Origin: Streptomyces violaceusniger
GTDB taxonomy: Bacteria; Actinomycetota; Actinomycetes; Streptomycetales; Streptomycetaceae
Length of the DNA stretch: 64,000 bases
NCBI GenBank assembly: GCA_005405945.1
Contig: BJHW01000001.1
Span: 6,448,001 to 6,512,000, forward strand
Reading direction: 5' to 3'
The notes below the pieces were generated by a model, which saw nothing but the letters and a program-made list of their open reading frames with translations, was not told where the DNA came from and ran no database searches. Positions within the stretch are counted from its first letter, which is position 1; every line of letters begins with the position of its first letter. The position numbers and the translations under genes are program-made. Below are positions 13,374 to 21,221 of this stretch, one piece after another.

Positions 13374-13395
13374 GCAAGCGACGCTGTGTTCGTCC

Positions 13396-13428
13396 CGCAG
13401 CCCTTCCACCACCGGTGGGAGGGCTGCG
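13396..13428 (+). terminator. Terminator after the bS22 gene
   Basis: cgcagcccttccacc pairs with ggtgggagggctgcg (15 bp with one G-U pair) around a 3-nt loop, 22 nt after the bS22 stop. There is no T-run, which is common in Streptomyces. Confidence 0.8.
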
Positions 13429-13585
13429 GTGCGTGGGTGGCACCGGCCTGAAGCCACGTTCGCCCCTTTGGCCCCGGCTTAAAACGGCGCACCGCGCGGC
13501 GAGTGGTCATCACAGCGCAAGATCGAGCGGTTACGGTGTTCGGCACAGCCCAGCTCGGACGAGGGCGGGAAGGAAGGCGCTGATC

Positions 13586-14629
13586 TTGGGAAAGGTCGTG
13601 CTCGTCACCGGAGTCGCTCGCCGGCTGGGAGGCCGTTTCGTCCGGCGCATACAGCGCGAACCCGATGTGGAGCGGGTGATCGGCGTGGACGCCGTGCCAC
13701 CCGAACACCACCTCGGCGGCGCCGACTTCGTCCGGGCCGATATCCGTCATCCCACGATCGGGAAACTGCTCGCCGAATACGGCGTCCACACCGTCGTCCA
13801 CATGGATATCAACGGCACTCCGCTGGGCGCGCGCGGCAATCGCGCCTCGGTCAAGGAGACCAATGTCATCGGCACCATGCAGCTGCTCGGCGCCTGCCAG
13901 AAGGCCCCGTCGGTGCAGCGGCTGGTGGTGAAGTCCAGCACCAATGTGTACGGCTCCGCGCCCCGCGACCCCGCCGTCTTCAGCGAGACCACCCCGCCCA
14001 AATCGCTGCCCAGCGGCGGCTTCGCCAAGGACACCGTCGAGGTCGAGGGATATGTCCGCGGTTTCGCCCGGCGCCGCCCCGATGTCGCGGTGTGCGTGCT
14101 GCGCTTCGCCAATATCCTGGGGCCCTGCGCGGACTCCCCGCTCGCCGAGTACTTCGCGCTGCCCGTGCTGCCCACCGTCATCGGCTACGACCCGCGGCTC
14201 CAGTTCGTCCACGAGAAGGACGCCATCGAAGTGCTGCGGATCGCGGCCTCCGAGCCACGCCGGTCCACGCTCAACAGCGGCACGTTCAACATCGCCGGAG
14301 ACGGGGTGCTGCTGCTCTCCCAGGCCGCCCGGCGGCTCGGCCGCCCGACCCTGCCGCTGCTGCTGCCCACCCTGCGCTGGGCCCGCACCGCGCTGCGGTC
14401 CCTCGGCATCACCGACTTCTCGCCCGAGCAGATCCGGCTGCTCACCCACGGCCGGGTCGTGGCCACCACCCAGATGCGCGAGACCCTGGGATTCGAACCC
14501 GAGCACACCACCGCCGGCGCCCTCGCGGACTACGCGCACAGCCGCGGCCCCGGGCTGCTCCCGCCCGAGACCCTCGCCCGTACCATCGACCGGCTCGCCG
14601 CGCTGCTGCCCGCCGGCGCCCAGCCTTAA
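13586..14629 (+). CDS. NAD-dependent epimerase/dehydratase-like SDR protein with altered active site
   Basis: I chose TTG 13586 (MGKVVLVTGVARRLGGRFV), which sits 8 nt after AAGGAAGG. The Rossmann glycine motif TGVARRLGG, the downstream DIRHP and the SSTNVYGSAPR strand identify an extended SDR of about 347 aa. The usual catalytic YxxxK is not visible: the aligned stretch reads GGFAKDTVEVEGY. The enzyme may therefore be non-catalytic or use other residues. It is followed 14 bp later by an acyltransferase gene, and the pair is probably co-transcribed. The function is unknown. Confidence 0.78.
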   Translation: MGKVVLVTGVARRLGGRFVRRIQREPDVERVIGVDAVPPEHHLGGADFVRADIRHPTIGKLLAEYGVHTVVHMDINGTPLGARGNRASVKETNVIGTMQLLGACQKAPSVQRLVVKSSTNVYGSAPRDPAVFSETTPPKSLPSGGFAKDTVEVEGYVRGFARRRPDVAVCVLRFANILGPCADSPLAEYFALPVLPTVIGYDPRLQFVHEKDAIEVLRIAASEPRRSTLNSGTFNIAGDGVLLLSQAARRLGRPTLPLLLPTLRWARTALRSLGITDFSPEQIRLLTHGRVVATTQMRETLGFEPEHTTAGALADYAHSRGPGLLPPETLARTIDRLAALLPAGAQP

Positions 14630-14643
14630 GGAGCGAAACCACC

Positions 14644-15690
14644 ATGGCGGACGCCAAGGTCATTCCGTTCGGTGAGGAACCCCGGTCGTCCCGGAGGAAG
14701 GTCCCCCGGCTGGGCCGCGGCGGCCGCTCCCAGGGCTCGCTCAAGCCCGTACCGCAGCAGCGCGACGAGGCGCTGGAGCAGCGCCCCCAGACGGCGGCCG
14801 CGGCCGTGCCGCCCCTGCCGCCCGCCCCGCCCAAGCCCGCCCCCGGCAGCGGTGACTGGGAGCGCAAGCTGGCCCACGGGCTGAACTTTCTGCGCCGCCG
14901 GATCACCGGGGACTACGAGGTCGACGACTTCGGCTACGACCAGGACCTGACCGAGCAGGTGCTGATGTCCCTGCTCCGCCCGCTGTCCGACAAGTACTTC
15001 CGGGTCGAGGTGAAGGGGATCGAGAACATCCCCGACAGCGGCGGCGCGCTCGTCGTCGCCAACCACTCCGGGGTGCTGCCGCTGGACGGGCTGATGCTCC
15101 AGGTCGCCGTGCACGACAACCACCCGGCCAAGCGCCACCTGCGGCTGCTCGCGGCCGACCTGGTCTTCGTGCTGCCGGTCATCAACGAACTGGCCCGCAA
15201 GGCCGGGCACACCCTCGCCTGCGCCGAGGACGCCCAGCTGCTGCTGGAGCGCGGCGAGGTGGTCGGGGTGATGCCGGAGGGCTTCAAGGGGATCGGCAAG
15301 CCGTTCTCGGAGCGGTACAAGCTCCAGCGCTTCGGGCGGGGCGGCTTCGTCTCGACGGCGCTGCGCGCGGGGGCGCCGATCGTGCCGTGCTCGATCGTGG
15401 GCGCGGAGGAGATCTACCCGATGGTGGGGAACGCGAAGACCCTGGCCCGGCTGCTCGGCATTCCGTACTTCCCGATCACGCCCACCTTCCCGCTGCTCGG
15501 GCCGCTGGGCGCGGTGCCGCTGCCGACGAAGTGGACCATCCAGTTCGGCGAGCCCATCCCCACCGACGGGTATCCGCCGGAGGCGGCGGACGACCCGATG
15601 CTGATGTTCAACCTGACCGACCAGGTACGAGAAACGATCCAGCACACGCTGTACAAGTTGCTGGTGCAGCGGCGGTCGGTGTTCTTCTGA
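14644..15690 (+). CDS. Lysophospholipid acyltransferase-family protein
   Basis: The 348-aa product has a Pro/Arg/Gln-rich N-terminal region of about 90 residues, then a PlsC-type domain. ALVVANHSGVLPLDG is the HX(n)D motif, GVMPEGFKGIGKPF is the second motif, and APIVPCSIVGAEE is the third. Proteins of this type transfer acyl chains to lysophosphatidic acid or related acceptors at the inner membrane. The ATG at 14644 follows AAGGAGCG by 8 nt. It probably forms an operon with the upstream epimerase. The last 34 bp, including the stop codon, are repeated 164 bp downstream. Confidence 0.82.
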   Translation: MADAKVIPFGEEPRSSRRKVPRLGRGGRSQGSLKPVPQQRDEALEQRPQTAAAAVPPLPPAPPKPAPGSGDWERKLAHGLNFLRRRITGDYEVDDFGYDQDLTEQVLMSLLRPLSDKYFRVEVKGIENIPDSGGALVVANHSGVLPLDGLMLQVAVHDNHPAKRHLRLLAADLVFVLPVINELARKAGHTLACAEDAQLLLERGEVVGVMPEGFKGIGKPFSERYKLQRFGRGGFVSTALRAGAPIVPCSIVGAEEIYPMVGNAKTLARLLGIPYFPITPTFPLLGPLGAVPLPTKWTIQFGEPIPTDGYPPEAADDPMLMFNLTDQVRETIQHTLYKLLVQRRSVFF

Positions 15691-15866
15691 GGATTGCCCG
15701 GCGGGGGCGGGGAGGGCGGCGCGGCTGCCCAGTCCGACGGACGGAGTCCGGCGCAGCCGGCCGAAGCTGGGGAGGCCCGCCAGGGCCGAGCCATGCGAGG
15801 GTGGCCGGGGGAGGGGCCACGTTGCTGGTGCAGCGGCGGTCGGTGTTCTTCTGAGGATTGCCCGGC
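15657..15866. repeat. 46-bp perfect direct repeat covering the acyltransferase 3' end
   Basis: Positions 15657-15702 and 15821-15866 are identical over 46 bp and start gttgctggtgcagcggcggt. Copy 1 holds the last 11 codons and stop of the acyltransferase gene; copy 2 is non-coding. The 118 bp between them shows no gene. Confidence 0.9.
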
Positions 15867-15885
15867 CGGGGCGGGACGGCTTGGT

Positions 15886-15918
15886 GCCTGGGGGGTGTGC
15901 GCCGCACACCCCCCAGGC
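15886..15918. terminator. Bidirectional terminator between the acyltransferase gene and rsbN
   Basis: gcctggggggtgtgcg (15886-15901) and cgcacaccccccaggc (15903-15918) form a perfect 16-bp inverted repeat between two convergent genes, 4 nt from the rsbN stop codon. Confidence 0.88.
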
Positions 15919-15922
15919 CTCT

Positions 15923-17166
15923 TCACCTCGTGTCGTCGCCGTCGATGCTCAGGCCCGGCAGCAGGTCCGGGAGGAGCGGGGGGATGGTGATGTCCGGCTG
16001 GGACGGTTTGCTGCCCGGGTCGCCCTTGCCCGTGGACGGGGTGGGGCTCGATCCGCCGCCGAGCGGTGGGTCCAGCAGATCGCCGGCCCCGCCCACCAGC
16101 CCGCCGCTCTGGCTGTGGGCGCTCGCCGAGGACGACGGGTGCGGGCGGGGTGCCGTCTTCTCGTCGGTACGGCTGCCGCTCGGGGTGGCCGAGGCGGACG
16201 CCGGGCGGTCGTCCGGGTCCGTCCCGCCCGCGCGCTGCGGCGCATGGCCGGTCTGCGGGCCGGACTGGGCCTGCTGCTCCTTCTTCGTGGGCAGCAACGC
16301 CCGCAGCGGACCGACCTCTTGGTCTATGGCGTCGAAGACCGAGCTCACCTCGTCGCCGACGTCCATGAGCTGGACCGGCAGCTGCTCGCGCAGTCGGCTC
16401 CAGCCGTCGCGGTGGGCCTGGGAGAAGGTGGACAGCTGCTGGATCGGGCCGAGCGATCCGTCGCGCTCATAGACCTGGTGCAGCAGCCGGTGGCCCTCGG
16501 AGGCGTCATGGCGCATCCCGGCCAGGGCCCGGCGGATCTCGCCCAGCGAGTCATGGTCCAGATCGCCGGTGCGGGCCCGCTCCATCAGCCGGCGCGCCTC
16601 GCTCATCCGGGTGGACGCCTGGTCCAGATAGATCCGGCCGCGGTCGGCGTCGCCGTCCGCCATCTCCAGCTTGAGGTCTTCCATGCCGCGCTTGAACCCG
16701 TAGAGGGTGTCGCCCGGCAGTGCGTTCGAGCTGGCCGCGGCGACGCCGCCGAACGCGCCCGCCGCCACGCCGACCGTGAGCCCCCGGCCGCGAGCCCCTT
16801 GGACCAGCGGGAACGGGGGCGGAATCTTGCCACCGGGGGTTTGGCCCGGTGGGCGCCACTGGGGCGGCGGCGCTGCTCGGGCACGCGCGGCGCCCCCTCG
16901 GCGAAGGCCGCCTCCATGGCGGCGAGCAGCTGCGCCCGCTGGGTGGCGCGGACCTCCGGGTCCAATGTCGGCGCCGGCAGCTCGCCCAGCCCGCTCGCCA
17001 GGGCCAGCAGCCGTCTCCGCTCGGCGCTCTCCGCCGATGGGGATCCTGGCTGTTGCTGCGGCGTCTCGTCCCGGGCGGCCCGGTGGTTGCTCTCCAGGGC
17101 CTCCAGGGCCTCCAGGGCCTTGGCGAAGGCGTTCGCCCGCCGGTGTGCCGATACGTTCGCGATCAC
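15923..17166 (-). CDS. rsbN: RsbN-type anti-sigma factor, DUF5667 (one-base frameshift)
   Basis: The start is GTG 17166 after GAGGAGGT and reads VIANVSAHRRANAFAKALEA, a cytoplasmic N-terminal domain that would bind sigma BldN. Near residue 126 the frame breaks. The membrane helix and extracytoplasmic part (AAGAFGGVAAASSNALPGD, then TLYGFKRGMEDLKLEM) continue in another frame, ending in a Pro/Ser-rich tail after TKKEQQAQ. One missing C near 16781-16789 restores about 414 residues. RsbN is the known single-pass anti-sigma of BldN in Streptomyces, and its gene directly follows bldN here (217 bp gap). The DUF5667 region, with its ALPGDxLYxxKR motif, fits the family. Confidence 0.85.
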
Positions 17167-17383
17167 AGGCGGCACCTCCTCTCGTCGTGACGGTCGACTC
17201 CCCAGGACACCCGAGGGTTCCGTGCCATGCGCGCGTCCACCCGATCGAGTGAGTGGATCACTGGCAGGGTACGACCACAAGGCGCCTGCATCCCCCACAA
17301 CGAGCGGCGCAGCACCCGGGTTACGCCCTCCCCGAGGGCCCTCCCGACGGGCGGACGGACCGTGGCGGGGAGGCTACGGGCGG

Positions 17384-18190
17384 TCAGCGGGCGTCGTCCG
17401 GAAGGAGCCGGGCCAGGGTGCGGACGGCCCGGTACTGAAGCGTTTTGATCGCGCCCTCGTTCTTCCCCATGACCCGGGCGGTCTCGGCGACCGAGAGGCC
17501 CTGGAGGAAGCGGAGCGTCACGCACTCCTGCTGCTGCGGGTTGAGTTTTCGCACCGCTTGCAGCAGGGCGGCGTTGGACAGCGATTCGAGGACGGAGTCC
17601 TCGGGGCTGCGCTCGACCTCGTTGGCGTCCAGCATCTCGCCGGTGGTGATCTCCAGCCGGAAGCGGCTGGACTTGAAGTGGTCGGCGACGAGGTTGCGGG
17701 CGATGGTCACCAGCCAGGCGCCGAAGTCGCGGCCCTGCCAGGTGAAGGTGCCGATGCGGCGCAGGGCGCGCAGGAACGTCTCGCTGGTGAGGTCCTCGGC
17801 CGTGGCCCGGCCACCCACGCGGTAGTAGATGTAGCGGTAGACCGTGTCGGCGTACTGGTCGTAGAGCCTGCCGAACGCCTCGGCCTCCCCGGACTGGGCG
17901 CGCTCGACGAGGTCCATCATGCGGCGGCTGTCGCTGTCGGCGCCGGGGCGCCGGGCGGTGGGGGTGGAGCCGCGGGAGCGTCTGCCGACCGCGGCGCCGC
18001 CGTCCGCCAGTGCGTAGCACGGGTCGGCCCGGCGGGGGCGGTCGACCGTGCCGACGGCTGGGCTGACGGGCTGGGGGGTGGCGAGGGCGGGGACGGCATA
18101 CGCGGTGGGGACGAAGCCGCGCAGACAGTCGAGGACCGTTGCGCGCAGCGTAGCCAGGCCCGAGGCGTCAACCCCGACGTGTGGGTACAC
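17384..18190 (-). CDS. bldN: Developmental ECF sigma factor BldN
   Basis: The GTG at 18190 gives MYPHVGVDASGLATLRATVL, the start of an unusual N-terminal extension of about 89 residues. The family makes BldN as a pro-sigma factor whose extension is removed. Sigma region 2 follows (LVERAQSGEAEAFGRLYDQY ... AEDLTSETFLRALRRI), then region 4 (LNPQQQECVTLRFLQGLSVA ... EGAIKTLQYRAVRTL), for 268 aa in total. BldN drives bldM and, in S. venezuelae, chaplin and rodlin genes for aerial hyphae. The adjacent rsbN and an upstream BldD box agree with this role. Confidence 0.93.
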   Translation of the reverse strand: MYPHVGVDASGLATLRATVLDCLRGFVPTAYAVPALATPQPVSPAVGTVDRPRRADPCYALADGGAAVGRRSRGSTPTARRPGADSDSRRMMDLVERAQSGEAEAFGRLYDQYADTVYRYIYYRVGGRATAEDLTSETFLRALRRIGTFTWQGRDFGAWLVTIARNLVADHFKSSRFRLEITTGEMLDANEVERSPEDSVLESLSNAALLQAVRKLNPQQQECVTLRFLQGLSVAETARVMGKNEGAIKTLQYRAVRTLARLLPDDAR

Positions 18191-18707
18191 GGGACTCCCA
18201 GAGGCAGAGCTTCCATCACGTGCAGTACGGGACCGTCACCCGCCGTAGGGACGCGTGGGTACCGGTTTGCGTCTAAGGAGAATAACGCTTCGTACAGGCG
18301 GCACTACACCCAGTTGCTCAAATCATCGTTTCCGTTCGCTCTGTTATGGATTGATGACGCATCAAGTATCGAACGCGTACCGCCAATTGACCGGAACCGT
18401 TCGTGGGTTGTGCGATTGTGTGGCGTGTTGTGACAAAGCGGCGGTAAGGGGACTGGCGGGGGCGCTGTGGGGTAGGAAGCGCGGAATGACCGAAACAGGG
18501 CGGGCGCGTTCGGTTGGTCACGCTGTGTATCGATGGGCGCGTCGTCACGGAGCGCGATCGACGGTCAGTCTTGACCGTCCTCGGTCACGGTCGTGCGCAG
18601 GCGGTCGGCACCGCCCGAACGGGGCACTCCGGAAAGGGCTCAGCGGGAGGTCAGGGAGGGGATCGGGGGTGGTGCCGGGGGCCGGAACGGGTCCCGGCCG
18701 CCGGTGG
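18191..18707. other. Long bldN upstream region
   Basis: These 517 bp separate bldN from the convergent-side HAD-IB gene stop and hold no supported gene. The region is less GC-rich around 18290-18420. It contains a near-consensus BldD box at 18518-18530, implying a long bldN leader or a distant promoter. Confidence 0.6.
18518..18530. promoter_or_regulatory. BldD operator upstream of bldN
   Basis: tcacgctgtgtat matches the BldD pseudo-palindrome TNACNCWGNGTNA at every fixed base except the last. bldN is an established direct target of BldD repression in Streptomyces. The site is about 330 bp upstream of the GTG start. Confidence 0.75.
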
Positions 18708-19631
18708 TCAGCGGCGCCGGCGGTGCAGGGCCACGGCGGCCGCCGTGCCGCCCGCCACCGCGCCCACCCCGGCCGCCGCCGGGATGCCGATCTTGGCCGC
18801 TTTGCGTCCGGTGCGGTAGTCGCGCAGCCGCCAGCCCTGCTCGCGGGCGTGCCTGCGAAGCCGGGTGTCCGGATTCACCGCGTACGGATGGCCCACGATC
18901 GACAGCATCGGGATGTCGTTCGCGGAGTCGCTGTAGGCCGCGCAGCGGGCCAGGTCCAGCCCCTCGGCCGTCGCCAGCGCCCGTACGGCCTCGGCCTTGG
19001 CCGGGCCGTGCAGCGGCTCGCCGACCAGCCGGCCGGTGTAGATGCCGCCCACGGACTCGGCCACCGTGCCCAGCGCCCCGGTCAGCCCCAGCCGCCGGGC
19101 GATGATCGTCGCGGTCTCCACCGGCGCGGCGGTCACCAGCCAGACCCGCTGCCCGGCGTCCAGATGGGCCTGGGCGAGGGCGCGGGTGCCGGGCCAGATG
19201 CGATCGGCCATGTACTCGTCGTAGATCTCCTCGCCGATCGACATCAGCTCGGAGACCCGGTGGCCCTTGACGATGGACAGGGCGCTGCTGCGCACGTCCT
19301 CCATGTGCGCCGGGTCCTCGACCCCGGCCATCCGGAACCAGGTCTGCTGCCAGGCGAAGCGGGCGAGCTCGCGCTTGCGGAAGAAGTGCCGCTTGTAGAG
19401 GCCGCGGCCGAAGTGGAAGAGCGCGGCGCCCTGCATGACCGTGTTGTCCAGGTCGAAGAAGGCGGCGGCCCGCTCGTCCCCGACGACGGGGAACTCCGGT
19501 TCGGCGGGGGGCTGCGGTGCGGGGGGTTCGGCCGATGACTTGCGCGCGGCCTCGGCCGATGCCTCTCCGGCGAGGACGCTCCGCTCGGTGGCGGGTCGTC
19601 GACGTCGGGTGAACCATCCCAGTGCGGCCAT
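18708..19631 (-). CDS. HAD-IB family phosphatase (SerB/CicA-like)
   Basis: The ATG at 19631 gives MAALGWFTRRRRPATERSVL. After a variable, Pro/Ala-rich N-terminus (to about residue 48), AAAFFDLDNTVMQGAALFHF carries the HAD nucleophile Asp and the acid Asp. VWLVTAAPVE is motif II, with a Lys in GPAKAEAV, and CAAYSDSANDIPMLSIVG is motif IV. A Gly/Ala-rich hydrophobic stretch and RRRR close the protein (307 aa). The fold is that of phosphoserine phosphatase relatives, but the substrate is unknown. It is transcribed divergently from nothing nearby; the glutaredoxin gene lies upstream on the same strand, 116 bp away. Confidence 0.83.
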   Translation of the reverse strand: MAALGWFTRRRRPATERSVLAGEASAEAARKSSAEPPAPQPPAEPEFPVVGDERAAAFFDLDNTVMQGAALFHFGRGLYKRHFFRKRELARFAWQQTWFRMAGVEDPAHMEDVRSSALSIVKGHRVSELMSIGEEIYDEYMADRIWPGTRALAQAHLDAGQRVWLVTAAPVETATIIARRLGLTGALGTVAESVGGIYTGRLVGEPLHGPAKAEAVRALATAEGLDLARCAAYSDSANDIPMLSIVGHPYAVNPDTRLRRHAREQGWRLRDYRTGRKAAKIGIPAAAGVGAVAGGTAAAVALHRRRR

Positions 19632-19747
19632 GGGGCGAGCATAGCCAGCGCTCCGGCGCATCCCGCTTACGCCCGGGTGTCGGGCCGATTCAGGTTGAGC
19701 GAAAGGGAGGCGCGCGAGGGGGAACGGGCCCGGTGCGGGGGCCGGGG

Positions 19748-20026
19748 TCAGCCGCCGAGCGCGGCGCGCAGCCGCTGGGGGTTCACCCGCCAGAAGTCGT
19801 GCTGCTCGCCGTCGATCAGCACCACCGGAATCTGCTCCCAGTAGGCGCGGTACAGCTCCTCGTCCTGGGTGATGTCCTTCTTCTCCCAGGGGGTGCCCAA
19901 CTCGCCGCAGACCTCCTCGACCACGGCCTCGGCGGCCTCGCACAGATGGCAGTCGGGCTTGCCGATCAGCGTGACCGTGCGCTCGGTGGGCTTCTTGCGC
20001 GGGGCGCGGCGCAGCAACGGACTCAT
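19748..20026 (-). CDS. Glutaredoxin-like / thioredoxin-fold protein (DUF836 type)
   Basis: The 92-aa protein MSPLLRRAPRKKPTERTVTL has an IGKPDCHLCEAAEAVVEEV segment, in which CHLC is the redox CxxC, and the cis-Pro strand IPVVLIDGEQHDFWRVNPQRL. Streptomyces homologues at this place next to rex are glutaredoxin-family proteins. They could act as thiol-disulfide exchange proteins in the cytoplasm; partners are unknown. ATG 20026 is chosen because earlier in-frame starts would extend into the rex promoter side without a ribosome site. Confidence 0.82.
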   Translation of the reverse strand: MSPLLRRAPRKKPTERTVTLIGKPDCHLCEAAEAVVEEVCGELGTPWEKKDITQDEELYRAYWEQIPVVLIDGEQHDFWRVNPQRLRAALGG

Positions 20027-20323
20027 GCCCACAAGTGTGCCCGTTCGCGCGAGTGGGGAGGTACCGACGGGTTCGGAAGTGGGCTCTCGGTCGATTACGA
20101 TCGTGGGCGTTTTGTTGCTGTCCGGGGGTAAAAGGTGAGGAGTGAGGGCCTGTGCTCCCGTCGGCGGCCCAGCGGGGCGAGCGTGCCCACCGGGCGGCGA
20201 TGGGCGCCCGCGTCTCGGCGCGGACGTCCCGCTGGGAACAGTGCGACGCAGGTAGTGGTTCCGCGGCTGGCTCGATAAGACGCGTGACACCGGTCACTTT
20301 GCTCGGACAAAGCGGACACCATC

Positions 20324-20343
20324 TTTGTGCACGCGTTCACAAA
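20324..20343. promoter_or_regulatory. Rex operator (ROP) in the rex promoter
   Basis: tttgtgcacgcgttcacaaa closely matches the Rex site pattern TTGTGAANNNNTTCACAA, with a near-perfect inverted repeat. It overlaps a plausible -35 (ttgtgc 20325-20330), with a -10 (tagcct 20348-20353) 17 nt later. This fits autorepression of the rex-hem operon that is lifted when NADH rises. Confidence 0.88.
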
Positions 20344-20418
20344 GACATAGCCTGCTGTCGATGGGGCGGTCATGAAACACCCGGCCGCCCGCAGCCTCGC
20401 TCTACCCGCAGGAGCACC

Positions 20419-21221
20419 GTGGCAACTGGCCGAACTCACCGACCGGCGACCCGCAGCCGAGGGATCCCCGAGGCCACCGTCGCCCGGCTACCGCTGTATC
20501 TGCGTGCGCTGACCGCTCTCTCCGAGCGCTCGGTGCCCACGGTGTCCTCGGAGGAGCTGGCCACCGCGGCCGGCGTCAATTCGGCCAAGCTGCGCAAGGA
20601 CTTCTCCTATCTCGGTTCGTACGGCACCCGCGGTGTCGGCTACGACGTGGAGTACCTCGTCTACCAGATCTCGCGGGAGCTCGGGCTCACCCAGGACTGG
20701 CCGGTTGTGATCGTCGGCATCGGTAACCTCGGCGCCGCGCTCGCCAACTACGGTGGCTTCGCCTCCCGCGGCTTCCGGGTCGCCGCGCTGATCGACGCCG
20801 ACCCGGCGATGGCCGGGAAACCGGTCGCGGGCATCCCGGTGCAGCACACCGACGAGCTCGAGAAGATCATCACGGACAACGGGGTCTCGATCGGCGTCAT
20901 CGCCACCCCGGCGGGCGCGGCCCAGCAGGTCTGCGACCGGCTCGTGGCCGCCGGGATCACCTCGATCCTCAACTTCGCGCCCACCGTGCTGTCCGTTCCG
21001 GACGGGGTGGACGTGCGCAAGGTCGATCTCTCGATCGAGCTCCAGATCCTCGCCTTCCACGAGCAGCGCAAGGCGGGCGAGGAGGTCGGCGCCCCGAGGA
21101 GGCCGCGGGGGCGGTTCCACCGCCGCCCGTGGCGCCCCATCGCGCGCCCTCCGGCGCCCCCGGCACCGACAGCGGCCGGCAAGGACCTGACGGGGACGTG
21201 CCCGCCGTGATGCCCGCATGA
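20419..21221 (+). CDS. rex: Redox-sensing transcriptional repressor Rex (frameshift near the C-terminus)
   Basis: GTG 20419 after CAGGAG gives MATGRTHRPATRSRGIPEAT. The winged helix (LTALSERSVPTVSSEELATA, AGVNSAKLRKDFSYLGSYGT) precedes the Rossmann domain that binds NADH/NAD+ (VVIVGIGNLGAALANYGGF). After residue 225 the given frame reads RRPRGRFHRRPW and stops at 21210. Adding one C to the cccc at 21092-21095 restores the family ending GPDGDVPAVMPA, whose stop overlaps the hemA start (ATGA, 21218-21221). I therefore give the corrected end. Rex represses respiratory and haem genes in response to the NADH/NAD+ ratio. Confidence 0.92.

Noticed and set aside
15881..18433. 850-residue plus-strand frame opposite rsbN and bldN
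   Set aside because: It is an antisense shadow of two well-recognised genes.
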